The translations under genes were made by a program, and so were the position numbers. The notes beneath the pieces are model-generated. The model saw only the letters and a list, made by a program, of their open reading frames with translations. It did no database searches and was not told the origin of the DNA. From Gnetum montanum (taxonomy: Eukaryota > Streptophyta > Gnetopsida > Gnetales > Gnetaceae): 64,000 bases of DNA. The stretch is taken from the NCBI GenBank assembly GCA_015680685.1, contig MNCI01034666.1, positions 166,384-230,383 of the forward strand. Reading direction: 5' to 3'. This document shows, piece after piece, positions 46,609 to 59,864 of the stretch. Each line of letters opens with the position of its first letter. Positions within the stretch are counted from its first letter, which is position 1.

Positions 46609-47983
46609 TTTCATGCTTTCTTTCCTTTCACCATGCATTTCATTTGTATATAGTTGCATTTGCATATTTTCTTTGCATTTCCATCATCTATTCCTTAGCA
46701 TATTAGTTTTGGTTTGATTTGTACTTTTCATATGATTTTAGTAATCATTATGATCATTTGAGTTACTAGGCAGTGGATCATCATAACACCATTTGAAAAT
46801 AATGTAAGTATAATGCTTTATATGCTATATCATATTACTATTATATAAAATCTCCTTATATGATATACTTTAATATTTTATTGATTCTTCCCAATCTCTT
46901 TGAAGGTAAAATTTTATTAGTTGTGTTGGATTATGGAGAATGGAAATTATGCTAACTTATCATGTTCATGTAAATGTAGGATATGTGAGTTTGGAGAATG
47001 GTTAGCCACAATCACTAGGTGACCTTGGAAAATTTCATTTTCCCTCTCATAAGCCTCAGTTCTTAAGTCTGATGAACCATGGCTATCTTGTGATCAATAG
47101 GGTGAAATGTGTTTATCTCCACTTGAGAACCCTTAGCCACTCAAGAAACCTACTATGATGGCATCTAGATTGTAATTAAAAGGCACATGCATGAGGGTTG
47201 AACTGAACCATGGGAAAAATTCCAAAAGGACCATGTCTTTGGTAGTGTTGCTAATCAGCCAGACTCATGTTGGAGTTCCTACGTTAAGAATAAAGTACAC
47301 CATGAGCAAAGTTTTCTCAAGAAAAAAAAAAGACAAATGAAGAAGAATGAGGACCATGTTCATTGGCAATGTAATAAGTTCTTGAGTATGATGGGGTCTA
47401 GCAACAATCCTCACCCTAGCCTTCATTCCCCTTTTAAACTTATTTTTCCAAATTCAAAAATAAAATAAAAGGGAGAAAAGAAAATAATCCCTTTTCACCC
47501 ATTCCCTTTCTGAATGTCAAAAAAAAAATAAAAAAGAAAAAAAAGATTCCCAAGGAAAAATCTAAAAGTTGTGACTAACTATGATCTAAGATAGGCTTGT
47601 CCTCTTCATTAAGTTTGCTATAACTCTTGTTCTCAAAGTAGTTCACATTTACTTTTACCTTGTGAGAAGATTGGGAATGAGATCTTAATTATATACTTTA
47701 ATTATATATGTGTGTATCTATGTAGTTAAGGTTATGACTTATAAAGAGTATACATTTTGATCCTAATTAAATAAGATGGTGTGGTAAGGATGGCCCATGT
47801 CTAGTTCTCTCTTGATTATATGGTTATTTTAATCATGTTTAGATCAATATAGTTCACTTCAAAATTTCAGTTTGTCTATTTTTTATGATATTTTTGATCC
47901 TCTATCTTTGCATCTCCTTTTAAAATTTTTATGATTTTTTTTGTTTCTTGCACTTGTATGTAATTTCTAGTTTGGAGGCTAAG
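46609..47983 (+). other. 3' noncoding region of family-3 copy P
   Basis: AT-rich with A-runs; no coding frame. Ends in a weak polypurine-like TTTGGAGGCTAAG just before the 3' LTR. Confidence 0.6.
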
Positions 47984-50026
47984 TGTTGATGCCAACATCG
48001 CCCATGTTAAGCATGGGGCCATGACTTATTGGTCTAATCACCAAGGTATGGTTTCACGATTTGAATAGGGTGCTTTCAATGAGAGGTACCATGCAACCTT
48101 TAAATTATTATCATCTATCAACAGAATCCCCTCTCCTCACAATGATGATCCCCAATTATAGTTTGTTTTTGGGTTTTGATCTCCTCCTTCTTCTAAAATG
48201 ATGATTCCTAATTATATTTTACTTAACTTCTACTTAAAGCATTATTATATGTACAAAAGAAAATACAAGCAACATTTAAGGGGTTGTTATAAGAACTAGA
48301 TGATGGTACATATCATCGACATGGAAAAAAACTTTTATAGAACTTAATTAGAATTTGTATGACATATTATCCAATGAAATAAAACCCATAACTTAACCTT
48401 TCTAAATTAAACATTTAGATTTGACACTAGCCCTAATTTTTTAAAGTTTATAAACCTTAGGATTCTATGTACGTAGACTTAAGTCATGCCAAGGCCCCAC
48501 TACAATGAGGTGTTGTTGGCATAAGTTGCACATAAAAAACCCCTATGCTAAATATTTCTAAATTTAGATTTATATTCTGTGTAAGAGAGATGCTTCTCTC
48601 GACATTGTAGAAATTGTCAGGATATCATATCCATCTAAAATAACATTCAACATCTCTAGGAAGTTGCAAGGTGAAGTTTGTTAATTCTCAGAAGGTTTTG
48701 ATAGCCTAGAGTTCTAATATATCTTCTTCTTAGTCCTTGAAGTTAACTTTAACTTTCAAGAGCATATCAATGAAAGATATGGAGGGTGCATATTATCATT
48801 ACTTGAATAAACAGCTCGAAGATATGTTGGATGAAGAATTAAAAATAGGAGTTGAAGCTATGTAAATTTGGATTTAAACATAATAACAGAAATTACTAAA
48901 AATATCAATGGCCCATAAAATAAGGATCCAACTAGCGCAACAACAAGTGTTTCATGGGAGTTGTGCCAATGGTGGGTAACATGGACAACATGAGTAACCT
49001 ACATGCAAGCAGTGGTAGATATGGATGTAATTGACAATGGTGGACATGGGTGAGTGGTAGACATGGATATTCATAATAGTGGTGGGGAGTGACTTATAAG
49101 AGGGGAAGTAGTCAGCAAGCAAGAGGGGATGACATTGTTGGAGGTCTCCCACTCACTAGTTGTGGACAGTAGTCAAAAGGTAGCAACACATGGTGTCAAA
49201 TGGTAGATAGTGGCAGCACATGAGGATGATGATCATCTCTTGGCTTCCCCCTCTCCTATCAATAGGCATGTCAATAGGGTCATGTAGACAACATGCATGT
49301 GGTAGGCAGTCACTAGGCAATCAAAACAAGGTCTCTCTCTCTTGACGATTAGTGGGCAAAGGGAATTTGTGACAATAGCATCCACAACAGCTTCCAGTGG
49401 CTACAGCATGTGCATGGTTAGCAGGAGCATGGCAGTTAGCTACTGGTGATGAGTAGGCATGAACAACTATGGCAGTGGTGAATGTAGGCAGCGTGTGATG
49501 ATGTTGCAAGTAGCATGAGGTGACAACCATAGCATGCAATGATGACATGTGAACAATAGTAGATAATGGTAACTAAGGGTAGGAGCAATAGATGGTAGTG
49601 CATGTCAAAGGTGTAGATGGTAGAGGTAGTGGTGTGAGCTAGTAGTAACTGATGGGCAACAAGAACCTACGAATGGTAGTAGGCGGCAAGTGTGATAGAC
49701 GATGGTGCATGTTAGTGATAGTGACAAATGGAAGCAATGGCAATGGTGGCAACACGTTCTTTCATAATGGGATTTTCTTATATAAAGGTAGCAGGGTTTT
49801 TTGCTCAACAGCAACAATGTTGTGAGTAGTGACAGTGAACGACGGTGAATGACAGCATCACAACAACAAGGGGGTAGGATCCCTATTTAATCATTTAATG
49901 TCACATGGCTCTCTCTAGCTGAGACTATTATTGGGTTTCCATGCCCATACAAGAGGCAGCCTAGGCGATAGTCTCCCTAAATGAGTTTTTCTAGGTGTTG
50001 ATGTGTCCAAAATTTACGCATCAACA
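47984..50026 (+). repeat. 3' LTR of family-3 copy P
   Basis: TGTTGATGCC ... GCATCAACA, 2043 bp, colinear with the 5' LTR with small indels; the GTGG-rich zone is shorter and the TATA box is altered (TGTGTAAG). Confidence 0.88.
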
Positions 50027-53000
50027 ATGGCATCCTGAAATAAAATGGACCACCATATTTATGTAAGCATTGTAAAAACTTATTCAATCGTGTTTCTGTA
50101 ACAAAGAATTAGAAATTTAAAAAATGAAATTGTAAACCATGTAGCCTGCCATCGTATTCATCTAGTGAGCAACACAAAAATTGACTCATCAGTTTTGTCA
50201 TTGCATTTGTGAACCTTCAACAATATGAAGCTGTTGCAGCATGTATGCCAATCATTTTCCTATTATAAAGAATTTAAACATCATTTCAAAAGGAAAAAAA
50301 TAAATTGTCTTTGGCTATGATCTGTTTGTAGTCGTAAATATGAACCATTCGGCATGCCAAAAATTTTTATCTTGATTTATTCCCTATGCTACCACAAACA
50401 CCTATAAGGCTATAATGCACATTTAAACACTTAATTTCTAGAAATATCTTCAAAATAAATTTTAACATGGAAAAATTGAAGAAATATGATATTATGATTA
50501 GATCTATTCTACCATCTAGAGACATTAACTATATTTTCACCCAAAAGGTCAAAATTGTTAAAGCGAAATCCTTCTAGTATGAAGATTACAAAGAATCTGA
50601 AGTACCTTTTTTCCTTGACCAGTGAATTATGAGACATGATGTAATAGAAAAAAGAAACAAAACACTTTTATTTCATCATGGTATATTCCATGATGGTGGA
50701 GAAACAACACATGAAAGTCTACAAAGCATTGAAAAAACAAATTGGATCCAGAGGGTGCAAGGAAAATGGGAAAGGAGTAGAGGAATAGAGGATGTAGGAG
50801 TAATTTAGTTTTCATCAAATTTAACCTTTTATATGATATTTTTGATTATATTAAATGGTAGTTTTTAGATATTAAATGTGCTATACATGATAAAGTGTAA
50901 TATGTACATATAAATTTTGTCATATCTATGTAAATATTATTTTGGCTAAGAGGCCAACAACTAGTTGGCTAGACTTTAGTATGGAAAATAAATAATCATA
51001 ATCATAAACGTTGGGTTAAGACATGAATATGACCTACAAACCACAAGTCATATATTATTAATTATATCTTAGGTAGCTGTAATAAAAGAAATTCTAAAAC
51101 TACTTTATCTTATAGATTTTGTATATTATTTTCTATTTTATTTCAAAGTTATAAATTTAATATGTAGTAAAGTTTACAAGTAAGCAACAATAAGTTCCTT
51201 ATATTATAACATATTTTTTTAAACTTTGTATCTTAGGTTTCCTTATATTATAAATAATAGTTTGTTAGTTGGAATTGCACATAGACCACCACTATACCTC
51301 TTGTATTATTATCTAAATTCTACCAAAGTATTGTGCTAACCGTATGTCCTCCAACCTTAAAATGTGGTAGTCTAATTTACTTTCAAAATAATGAGATGAT
51401 TCTTTTTTCAATCAATAATTTTGAGCATCACAAATTCTAAATTTCTTTTATTTTTTATTTTTTAAAATTTTGAATTTATAAAGTTAACATCTTGTATTGC
51501 TTTTCATGTTTGGATGCAAATCTAATATAATCCTCATTCTCTCTTATTACAAATGCCTCAAGATTTATGGGTTTAAGCTACTTAAATTTTTTGTAATTAA
51601 ATGCATTGTACCTTAATTAATATCACATTATTTTGATAAATTTGTATGCTTGGTTTTGTTTATAGTATTAATAAAGGATTTATAGGACCACAACTAATTT
51701 TTATATGCTTGCCCTTATGGGGCCTTTCTTGGTAGGATGAATATTTGGCCTTTAGGTGACAAGGATATATAGTTAGTGTAATACTTGTAACACTAATCAA
51801 ACTATGCTATCCTCATAAAAAAATATGAGATAATGCTGATTAATACTTATCAAGTAAAGAAGTTAAACATTTATAGGAGGTAGGAAATTCATATATGAAT
51901 TTAAATCTTAATTGGTGCCATCACTCACATCCTAGAAAATTTGCTAAATATGAAGTTTAAATCTATTTCTTTTCTTGTAAGAAGTCAACTACAAGGTCAT
52001 TTATTTGGTTCATATTTTTGGAATATAGATATAAATCCAAGTAACTAAAGAAATAAGAGTTTTTAAACATTACAAAAGGACATAAAAATGTAAGGCAATC
52101 ATTGTAATGGAAAATGATCAAGCTAAATAACAAAATACTTTATGTAATCAATGACATAGAGCCTACTTGTTAAGGTACGTAATATTTATCCTAAAGTCAC
52201 ACGGTTATCCTAAAGTCACGCCGTTTCATTTCAATGTATTAACTAATATATAAAACTTGATTAAAATTTTAGTTTAATGAATAATAAATAATTAGATAAA
52301 CTAAATATACTTATCAAAATTTATGTATTACATTTAAGGATTTTGATATTAAAATATAATTGTACTCAACCTATAAATTTAAGTTTTTCATTATAAGCTT
52401 CCCTTCGAGATGGATACATTTGTTGACATATCCTTATATTAAAATTTAAAATAATTCAAGTCAATAGTTTAATGTATCAAACCCATGTTTGAGTTCAATT
52501 AATTAAAAATGCATTGTTCAGTTAGTGCAGCTCTTTGTCTAGTCCATGCGTGTGTATCAATCTAGCAACTTATTTTCCTCTATGGGCTCCAGGATCATTT
52601 GAGTTTACCATACTGAAATCATGAAAGAGTAAGATTGTATCAACACAACCCAAAGAATAAGAACATTAATTGGTATAAAGGTATAGTACTTCACAATAGC
52701 ATTAATTTAATGAAAAAAAAGTAAAGAAAAAATAGTGGAAAGAGAGGATAAGAAGCTGGAGTAGAAGTGGAGATGCTTGTGTTTCTTTACAAGAGGCCAC
52801 CAGCCAGCCAATGAAGGGGCCCAAAGATGTAAACACAGCTCACATTGCTCATAGGAAGAACATAAAAGGCCATCATGTGTTCAAGACAACAAAAATGATC
52901 AGTCAAAAAGGCCTAGAAATGCCCATAAAAAAGCAACCACAACCACCCAAGCTTTGTTTTTCAAGTGTGTTTTCACAATAAATCGCAGCAGCAAAGAGAT

Positions 53001-53519
53001 TTGGACTAACAAAACAAAAATAGCAAACATGAAGGAGGAGGCACTTCAGCACAGGAAGGAGGAAACATATGACAATGAATCCACACTGTGCATGGACACG
53101 AGGGAGTTGAAATCATGGGCGTTGTAGCATACTGGAATTGCCAAATTCATGGCTACCTTCCTGTTCCTTTACCCTAAAAAGTGATTGTGAATGAATGAGC
53201 AGCTTCAATGGTCACAAAGTTCTAAAACATGATCGGCAAGAGTGCAGCACAAAATCAACTTGGTTTCTAGCTATGGCAAAACAAACAAACAAACAATCGA
53301 TGATGTTATTTGGAGCATTCAGATACACATTAATCCCACATGTGTAGCGATCTATCTTCTACATATATTAATGATACTAAGACAATCTAAGCAGGAGGAG
53401 GGAGTGGGTAGTGATGTGCTTCCCCCAAAGGTGAAGTGGGATGTGGGCCCCATGATTTGGAATATTTCCTCTATAGCAATGAAATTCATCACAAACGGGG
53501 CTTGCACCCACCCACTCCA
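50027..53519. other. No recognisable gene
   Basis: AT-rich sequence. The first part should continue the Copia LTR interrupted at 41090, but I cannot place its end. Short open frames (for example 50627-50818 minus, 53242-53541 plus) have no recognisable domain. Confidence 0.45.
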
Positions 53520-53945
53520 GTTTGATGCACTAAGGAGTTAACTTAAAAAAGGGTAGAGAGTTTACTTTAAAGAGTTAGAGAAGCCAAAATTACTTTTTTT
53601 CAAATAATAGAATCTAGTATTTATTTATTTATTTTATTGAAAAAAAATTTTATACTTTTATTTTTAGTAGATTTTTATATAGAGACTAAAATGGCACAAA
53701 ATATTTATGAAAAAGTCTAAGAAAGGAAAGATATAAAAAAATTAATAGCCTATAAATTACCATGTGCACCATTGTTTGATGCACTAAGGAGTTAACTTAA
53801 AAGGGTAGAGAGTTGGTTATAGGATAAGAGTTACTTTAAAGAGTTGGAGAAGCCAAAATTGCTTTTTTTCAAATAATAGAATCTAGTATTTATTTATTTA
53901 TTTTATTGAAATTTTTTTTATACTTATTATTTTTAGTATATTTTT
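53520..53945. repeat. Tandem duplication, 254-bp period
   Basis: GTTTGATGCACTAAGGAGTT starts at 53520 and 53774; each copy (about 170 bp) contains AGAGTTAGAGAAGCCAAAAT-like sequence and a TATTTATTTATTTATTTTAT run. The second copy has a ~20-bp insertion. Confidence 0.8.
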
Positions 53946-54232
53946 ATTCTTTAATATAGTAGTTTTTCCATATCATCATCTTCATCCTAGTTATGGCATA
54001 TATAGCTTTGATTATTCAATTTATTTTATTTAAATATGTTCTATGTTATCCATAGATATTTTAATTTAAATTGGTACTAAGTTATGAATAGATATACATT
54101 CATTCATAATTGATAGTTTTGTATTTTTAGGTTCTTTCATGAGTAGGTAACTATTGATTGAAAATGATGAAAAATTACAAAATTGTATTAAGTTTTGTCA
54201 ATAATTTGGTCTTTTACATAGAGAAAAAAATT

Positions 54233-54965
54233 TGCTCCAATTGTAGAATACCGATGAAAATGAGAAGGGATGCTTCACACAAAGAAAGATTATAATTTTT
54301 ATGTTCCCAATGGGATGCTAAAGAAAGCATTCATTATGAAACGTGGTTCTAGAATTCAAAGTTGGATATCAAAAAAATTTTATTGATTATGTATGATTAG
54401 AATTGGAAATGCTCAAATGAGTAGACTTAGGTCCAAAATCAAGTATCAAAACATACTATAGTTGATTAGTTTAATTTTTGCAAAAATGTTTCTACACATA
54501 TTTTGTTGAAAAATCCACAGCAAATTGGAGGTCCACAAAAGATTCTAGATATTGATGAATCAAAATTTAGAATTGAATAGGATTCTAATAATATGTTCCT
54601 CATAGCTATTCCAAATACATGCAAAGAAACATTTCTAGATTACATTTATAAGTGGATCAAACCTTGTCGCATTATATACAATGACATGTGGAAATCTTAT
54701 GACTTAGAATGGCTTCACCAACTTTAATTTGATCATCAAATAGCAAATCATTCATTGAAAGCACATAGAACACAAAACACATAGGTGTTCATACTAATAC
54801 TATTGAAAGTACACGGTGAATAGGGAAAGCTCATATTCGACAAAATGGATCATGATAAGAGCTACATGGCTCATATCTCATGGAGTACATGTGGAGAAGA
54901 AAATTTGCACCAAAAAATGCATTTTTAATGCTTATTAAACATATTTTTGAGTTTTTCATGTCTCC
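54233..54965 (+). pseudogene. IS1595/ISXO2-type (Merlin-like) DDE transposase relic
   Basis: One frame runs from 54233 to about 54780 with stops but no shift. It has an N-terminal zinc-ribbon-like CSNC with FLCSQWDA, ESIHYETWF, SKLDIKKILLIMYD, TIVD-x-FNFCKNV, then QIGGPQKILDIDESKF (first catalytic Asp at 54554). YNDMWKSYD carries the second Asp (54683), followed by NHSL. After a one-base shift come VHTNTIESTR (catalytic Glu at 54805) and GSYLMEYMWRRKFA. This series is the signature of ISXO2-like/IS1016-related transposases. About 25 residues after DESKF are missing. TIRs not identified. Confidence 0.8.
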
Positions 54966-55339
54966 CTCCAACTTAGAATCTATGACATAATTAGATCATT
55001 TTATATTCATGTAATAGTTTACCTAAATTTGATAATAAATTTTGTTTTATGAAAGTTGCAACTTATATCTCTATGATTATGTTTATAATATTAGTAATTT
55101 GATATTGCAACACATCCTTAATTCTTAGAAATGTCACAGTTGCAAATAATTTCTAAGTTTTTCTACTTACCAAATACTTTTTAATGTTAATGATTATAAT
55201 TCAAACAAACACATATATTTACACAAGTATAATTTAGTGTGACTTACATTCATAGCTTCTTACTTAGCAAAAGCTAACTATTTAAACAAAATAATGTGGA
55301 TGTCATGAGAAGAAAGCTAAGTTGAATATCATACTTTTT
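54966..55339. other. No recognisable feature
   Basis: AT-rich. May include the 3' flank of the transposase relic. An inverted-repeat end was not found by eye. Confidence 0.4.
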
Positions 55340-55385
55340 CTTGGTTTAGTTGATGAACTCCATTAATANTACAAATATTATTTCT

Positions 55386-57024
55386 TCACATGATCAAAGT
55401 TGCTAGAAAGGGAGGTTGGTCTTTCTTGTTTAACATGTGATTACTTGAATTTTGTATTGCTAACACATTAGGACTTTCTGCAATATGAACTTGCATGTCG
55501 GTTGTTGGAGATTTTTCTTTATCAGTTTTAGGTGTATGAACTATCTTTTGAATCACATCTTTCATTTCATTAAAATGTAGAAGATCATACATTGAAATGT
55601 TGGTTTTTACTCTTTTCAAATCCTCAACTAGATCATAAGTCTTATGTTCATCTTTGGCTTCTTATGGAGTTCTTCTAAGTATGGAAAGGGAGTTTGGTCA
55701 TTGTGGGGTGTTTGCTTGGGATGGCCCAGTTTGATTATTGGTGTTATTTTGACTAGGAGTTCTTCTATTTGGAGTATAAGAATTATTTCTAGTTTGTTGA
55801 TGTGTGATGTTCATAATGTCACAAGGTTTACGGTAGCAAGTGTTATGTGGGTTGGGATCACTTACCATGACTTGTTCTAATGAAGGAACTTTTTCACTTT
55901 TTCTTTCATGGGGTATGTTCAAGACCATAATTGGGGTTTTCCCATTTTGTTGACTTTGGGCATTATGATCATATAATGCTAAAAATTAAGGACAAGTTTT
56001 CTCAAAATGTTTCCTAGTGTTATGGAAACAACAATAATCATCATTGATTAATGTACTTGGATTTTTAGATTGTATAGTAACCTTGTTGTTGCTTCACTTT
56101 AATTCAACTACTTCATTGGATAGTTTTTGAAATGAAGTTAGTATCTGGGTCATCTGATTTTGAGTTTGAGTTATAGGTCCAACAGGATTAGGTATCTTGT
56201 TTGGGTTTATGATGGATTGAATTAAAGCTTTCAATTGGTCATCATTTAAAACAGTATTAGATTTTTGAAATGAAGAAGATGCCAAGCTTTAAAAATAATT
56301 GTTTGAAGGTTGAGTCAGTTGAAAGGAGGAGGGGTGAAGGAGTTTGAAACATAGTATTGGTCATTGGAAAAATTGGTAAAGGTAGAGCACTAGATTGCAT
56401 AGGGTTGCTAACACTCATCATTCCAAATTGGGTTTGAATGCTATTCATGAGGATAATTTTTTCTAATTCAATGAATTTAGCCATTACTCCTTGTATTTAT
56501 GTTATGTTGGAATTAGATTTAATGGCATAGGCAAAGAATGGGTCAATGGTGAATAAGTAAAAATTGAGAATGTCACTAGGTTGTGAATGTATCTCACTTG
56601 GCACATAAGCAAGTTGATGAAAGAATCTTAGATTGTAATCCTAGATATTCTCCCCAGGTAGTTTTCTTAAGCTTGTAAAGTTGTTTGATGCTAAGGTCAA
56701 GCTAGTGAACTTATCGAATTAGAGCATGAACTTATTTTTAAATTCTTTCCATGAGTTGATAGAGGCATTAGGAAGCATCAAAGACCATTGGGTGGCTTTA
56801 CTCTTGAAAGTTGTCACAAATAGCCTACATGATATGTTGTTTTGGAAAATGTTATGAATGCCTAATAAGTTTTCAAAACATTGTATATGTTGGTGGGCAT
56901 TACTAGTAAGGGTTGTGAGGTTGAAGAACAAATTTATGTTTTGAAGTCGTTTCAAAATATCATGATAGTTTGTAAAGTTAAAGGGATTGCTCACCAAGGG
57001 AATGGGAGGTTGATTAGCTACCAT
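55386..57024 (-). pseudogene. gag: gag of family-3 copy M
   Basis: MVANQPPIPLVSNPFNFTN, then FKSKATQWSLMLPNASINSW, MAKFIELEKIILMNSI, and the knuckle YCCFHNTRKHFEKTC near 56030. The final part NISMYDLLHFNEMKDVIQKI precedes the expected PR. Several stops; more complete than copy P through the knuckle. Confidence 0.8.
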
Positions 57025-57784
57025 CCTAGTTTAAGTTCTTCTAGAGATAGAGCTTGGAAAATGCGAGGCTTGTTATTTTCTTAAAGTGAAATGATGGGTA
57101 GTTGGTCGACTAGGGGTAGGTGTAGAAGCTCTTTGTTGAAATGTTTTATAGGAAGATTCACTCATAAAATGAAAAATAACAAAAAATGTAAAATGCTAAT
57201 AAAGTGTAAAAATTCAAGAAAATAGAAAAATATTTAAATACTATATTTTATTTATTTATTTTTATTTTTAAAAAGAAAATTGAAATTGCAAATAAAACCA
57301 AAAATGCAAAATTTTAGAAAAGTAAATTAAAAGTAGAATGATTTAAATCACCTCACCAAAGTTGGAGCTGAGGTAAGAATTGCTAGGGTATAAATTTGAA
57401 GATTTGAAAATGAAACTAAAAAAAAAAAGCAATAAAATTGAAAATAGGTAACCGTTAGCTAGAACTGGTATAAAAAACGGGCTACTAAAGGTTTTAAGCA
57501 ACCTGATCAAAAATTGAAATAGGAAAATAAATTGGATTTTCAGAACAAGAGAACTAAAAATAGATGAATGTTAACAAGAATAGACAATAGAAATTTTCAA
57601 AAAACAGAAATCTTCAAAATCTATAAATTGATTACTAAGAATAGAAATAGGAATGAAAACAGGAAAGCAAAAACAAAAATAGACAATGCAAATTAACAGA
57701 AAAGAATAGAAAAACTGGTATTTTTAGAAACATAAAGGGATAATAGAGGTTGGAAAAATAGCCCTTCTTCTAGTGCCAAAAGGG

Positions 57785-59864
57785 TGTTGATGCATAAATT
57801 TTGGACACATTGACATGTGATAAAACTTGTTTATGGAGACTATGACCTAGGGAGCCTCTTGTATGGGTACGAAAACTAGGGAATAGTCTCAATTGTAGAG
57901 GGCTATGTGATGTTAAATGATAAAATAGGGATCCTACCCCCTTTCCATCATGCTGTTGTCATTCATCGCCATTCTTTGTAGATGCTCTTAACATTGTTTC
58001 TATTGATGGTGCCCACTGTTGAGAAAAAAACCTTGCTGCTGAAAAAAAGAGAAAAAACCCTACTACACAAGAATGCACTACCATCACTTCTATTGCTACC
58101 ACTGACCATCATTACTAACATGCACTATTGTTGTTGCTACGTATCGCCTAACGCTGCTATTTGTGCCTTTGTTGTGTATTTTCATCTATCACACCTGTCA
58201 TCATTTACAGGCTCCTACTACCCATTGGTTGCTACTAGTTCACACTATTGTTGCTACCATTCGTGCCTCGAATGTTCACCATTATCTACCGTGCTTACCA
58301 CTAGTTACCACTATCTATCACTATGTATTGCACACCATTCTTGATGCCTCTCATTACTTGCAACATCACCGCATGCCACCTATGTTTACTGCTGCCATGG
58401 TTGTTCATGTCTACTCACTGCCAGTAGCTGACTACCATGTGTCTACTAATGCATGCACACACTAGAACCATTGGAAGCTATCGTATATGTTGTTGCCATA
58501 GATTTCATTTTCCCACTAATCATCGAGAGAGAAAGGCCCTGCTCTAATCATCCACTAACCACCTGCCATGTGCATACTTTCCACATGATGTTGTTGACAC
58601 ACATATTAACAAGAGAGGGTGAGGCTGAGGGATAATCATCGTACTTGTGTGCCATCGCTATTTTCCATTTGATGCCATGCGCTACCACCTTCTAACTGTT
58701 GTCTGCTACTAGTAAGTGAGAGACCTCAAGCAATGCCTTCCCCTCTTACTTGCCAACCACTTCCCCTCTTATAAGCCTCTCCCTGCTACTGTTATGAATG
58801 TCCACATTCATCACTCATCCATGTCCACCATTTTTGGTTACATCCACCTCTACCATCGCTTGTACGTTGGTTACCCATGTTGCCCATGTTGCCCGCCACC
58901 GCCACAACTCCCACAAAATGTCCACTGTCATGCTAGCTGGCTCCTTATTTGATGGGCCATTGATAATTTTAGTAATGTTTGTTATTATGTTTGAATCCAA
59001 ATTAATAACTTCAACTCCTATTTTTAATTCTTCATCCAACATATCTTCGAGTTATTTATCCAAGTAAGGATAATATGCATTCTTAATATCTTTTTTTGAT
59101 ATGCTCTTGAAAGTGAAACCTAACTTCAAGGACTAAGAAGAAGATATATTAGAAATCTAAGCTATCGAAACCCTTTGAGAATTAACAAACTTCACCTTGC
59201 AACTTCCTAAAGGTGCTTAATGTTATTTCAAATGGATATGATATCCTGAAAATTTCTACAATGCTGAGAGAAGCATCTCTCTTATACAGAATATAAATCT
59301 AAATTTAGAAATATTTAGCATAGGGATTTTGTGTGGGCAATTTACACCAAGAACGCCCCATCGTAGTGTAGCCTTTACATGACCTAAGTATGGGTATAAA
59401 TTTTAAAAAATTAGGGCTAGTTTCAAATATAAATTTTTGATTTAGAAAGGTTGAGTTATGGGTTTTATTTCATTGGATAATATGTCACAAAAATTCTAAT
59501 TAAGTTCTATAAAAGTTTTTTTCATGTTAGTGATATGTACCATCATCTAGTTCTTATAACAACCCCTTAAATGTTGCTTGTATTTTCTTTTATACATATA
59601 ATAATGCTTTAAGTAGAAGTTAAGAAAAATATAATTAGGGGTCATCATTTTAGGAGACAGGGGAGGATTAAAACCTGAAAACAAACTATAAGTAGGGGTC
59701 ATCGTTGTGAGGAGAGGGGGTTCTATTGATAAATGATAATAATTTAAAGGTTGCATGGTACCTCTCATTGAAAGCACCCCTATTCAAATCATGAAACCAT
59801 ACCCTAGTGTGTAGACCAATAAGTCATGGCCCCATGCCTAGCATGGGTGATGTTGGCATCAACA
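57785..59864 (-). repeat. 5' LTR of family-3 copy M
   Basis: Plus strand TGTTGATGC (57785) to CATCAACA (59864), 2080 bp, homologous to both LTRs of copy P. Confidence 0.88.

Larger units (their letters stand above)
41091..50026 (+). mobile_element. Ty3/gypsy family 3, copy P (two long LTRs, internally deleted)
   Basis: LTRs 41091-43231 and 47984-50026, flanks ATGGT/ATGGC (4 of 5 TSD bases kept), PBS TGGCACTAGAAGAAGGGC at 43238. Internal gag, PR and part of pol. The RT core, RNase H and most of IN are missing, so it is a non-autonomous deletion derivative. Confidence 0.88.
55340..59864 (-). mobile_element. Ty3/gypsy family 3, copy M (5' half only)
   Basis: Minus-strand 5' LTR (59864-57785), PBS TGGCACTAGAAGAAGGGC, gag and the start of the PR region. 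It stops near the N at 55369. The outer flank ACCAT (59865-59869) is the complement of the ATGGT flanking copy P, in the same Copia LTR context. So M and P descend from one insertion by inverted duplication. Confidence 0.85.

Noticed and set aside
54233-54965. Bacterial contamination as the source of the IS1595-type transposase
   Set aside because: The sequence is riddled with stops, shifted, and as AT-rich as its plant-type surroundings; a recent bacterial contaminant would be intact.
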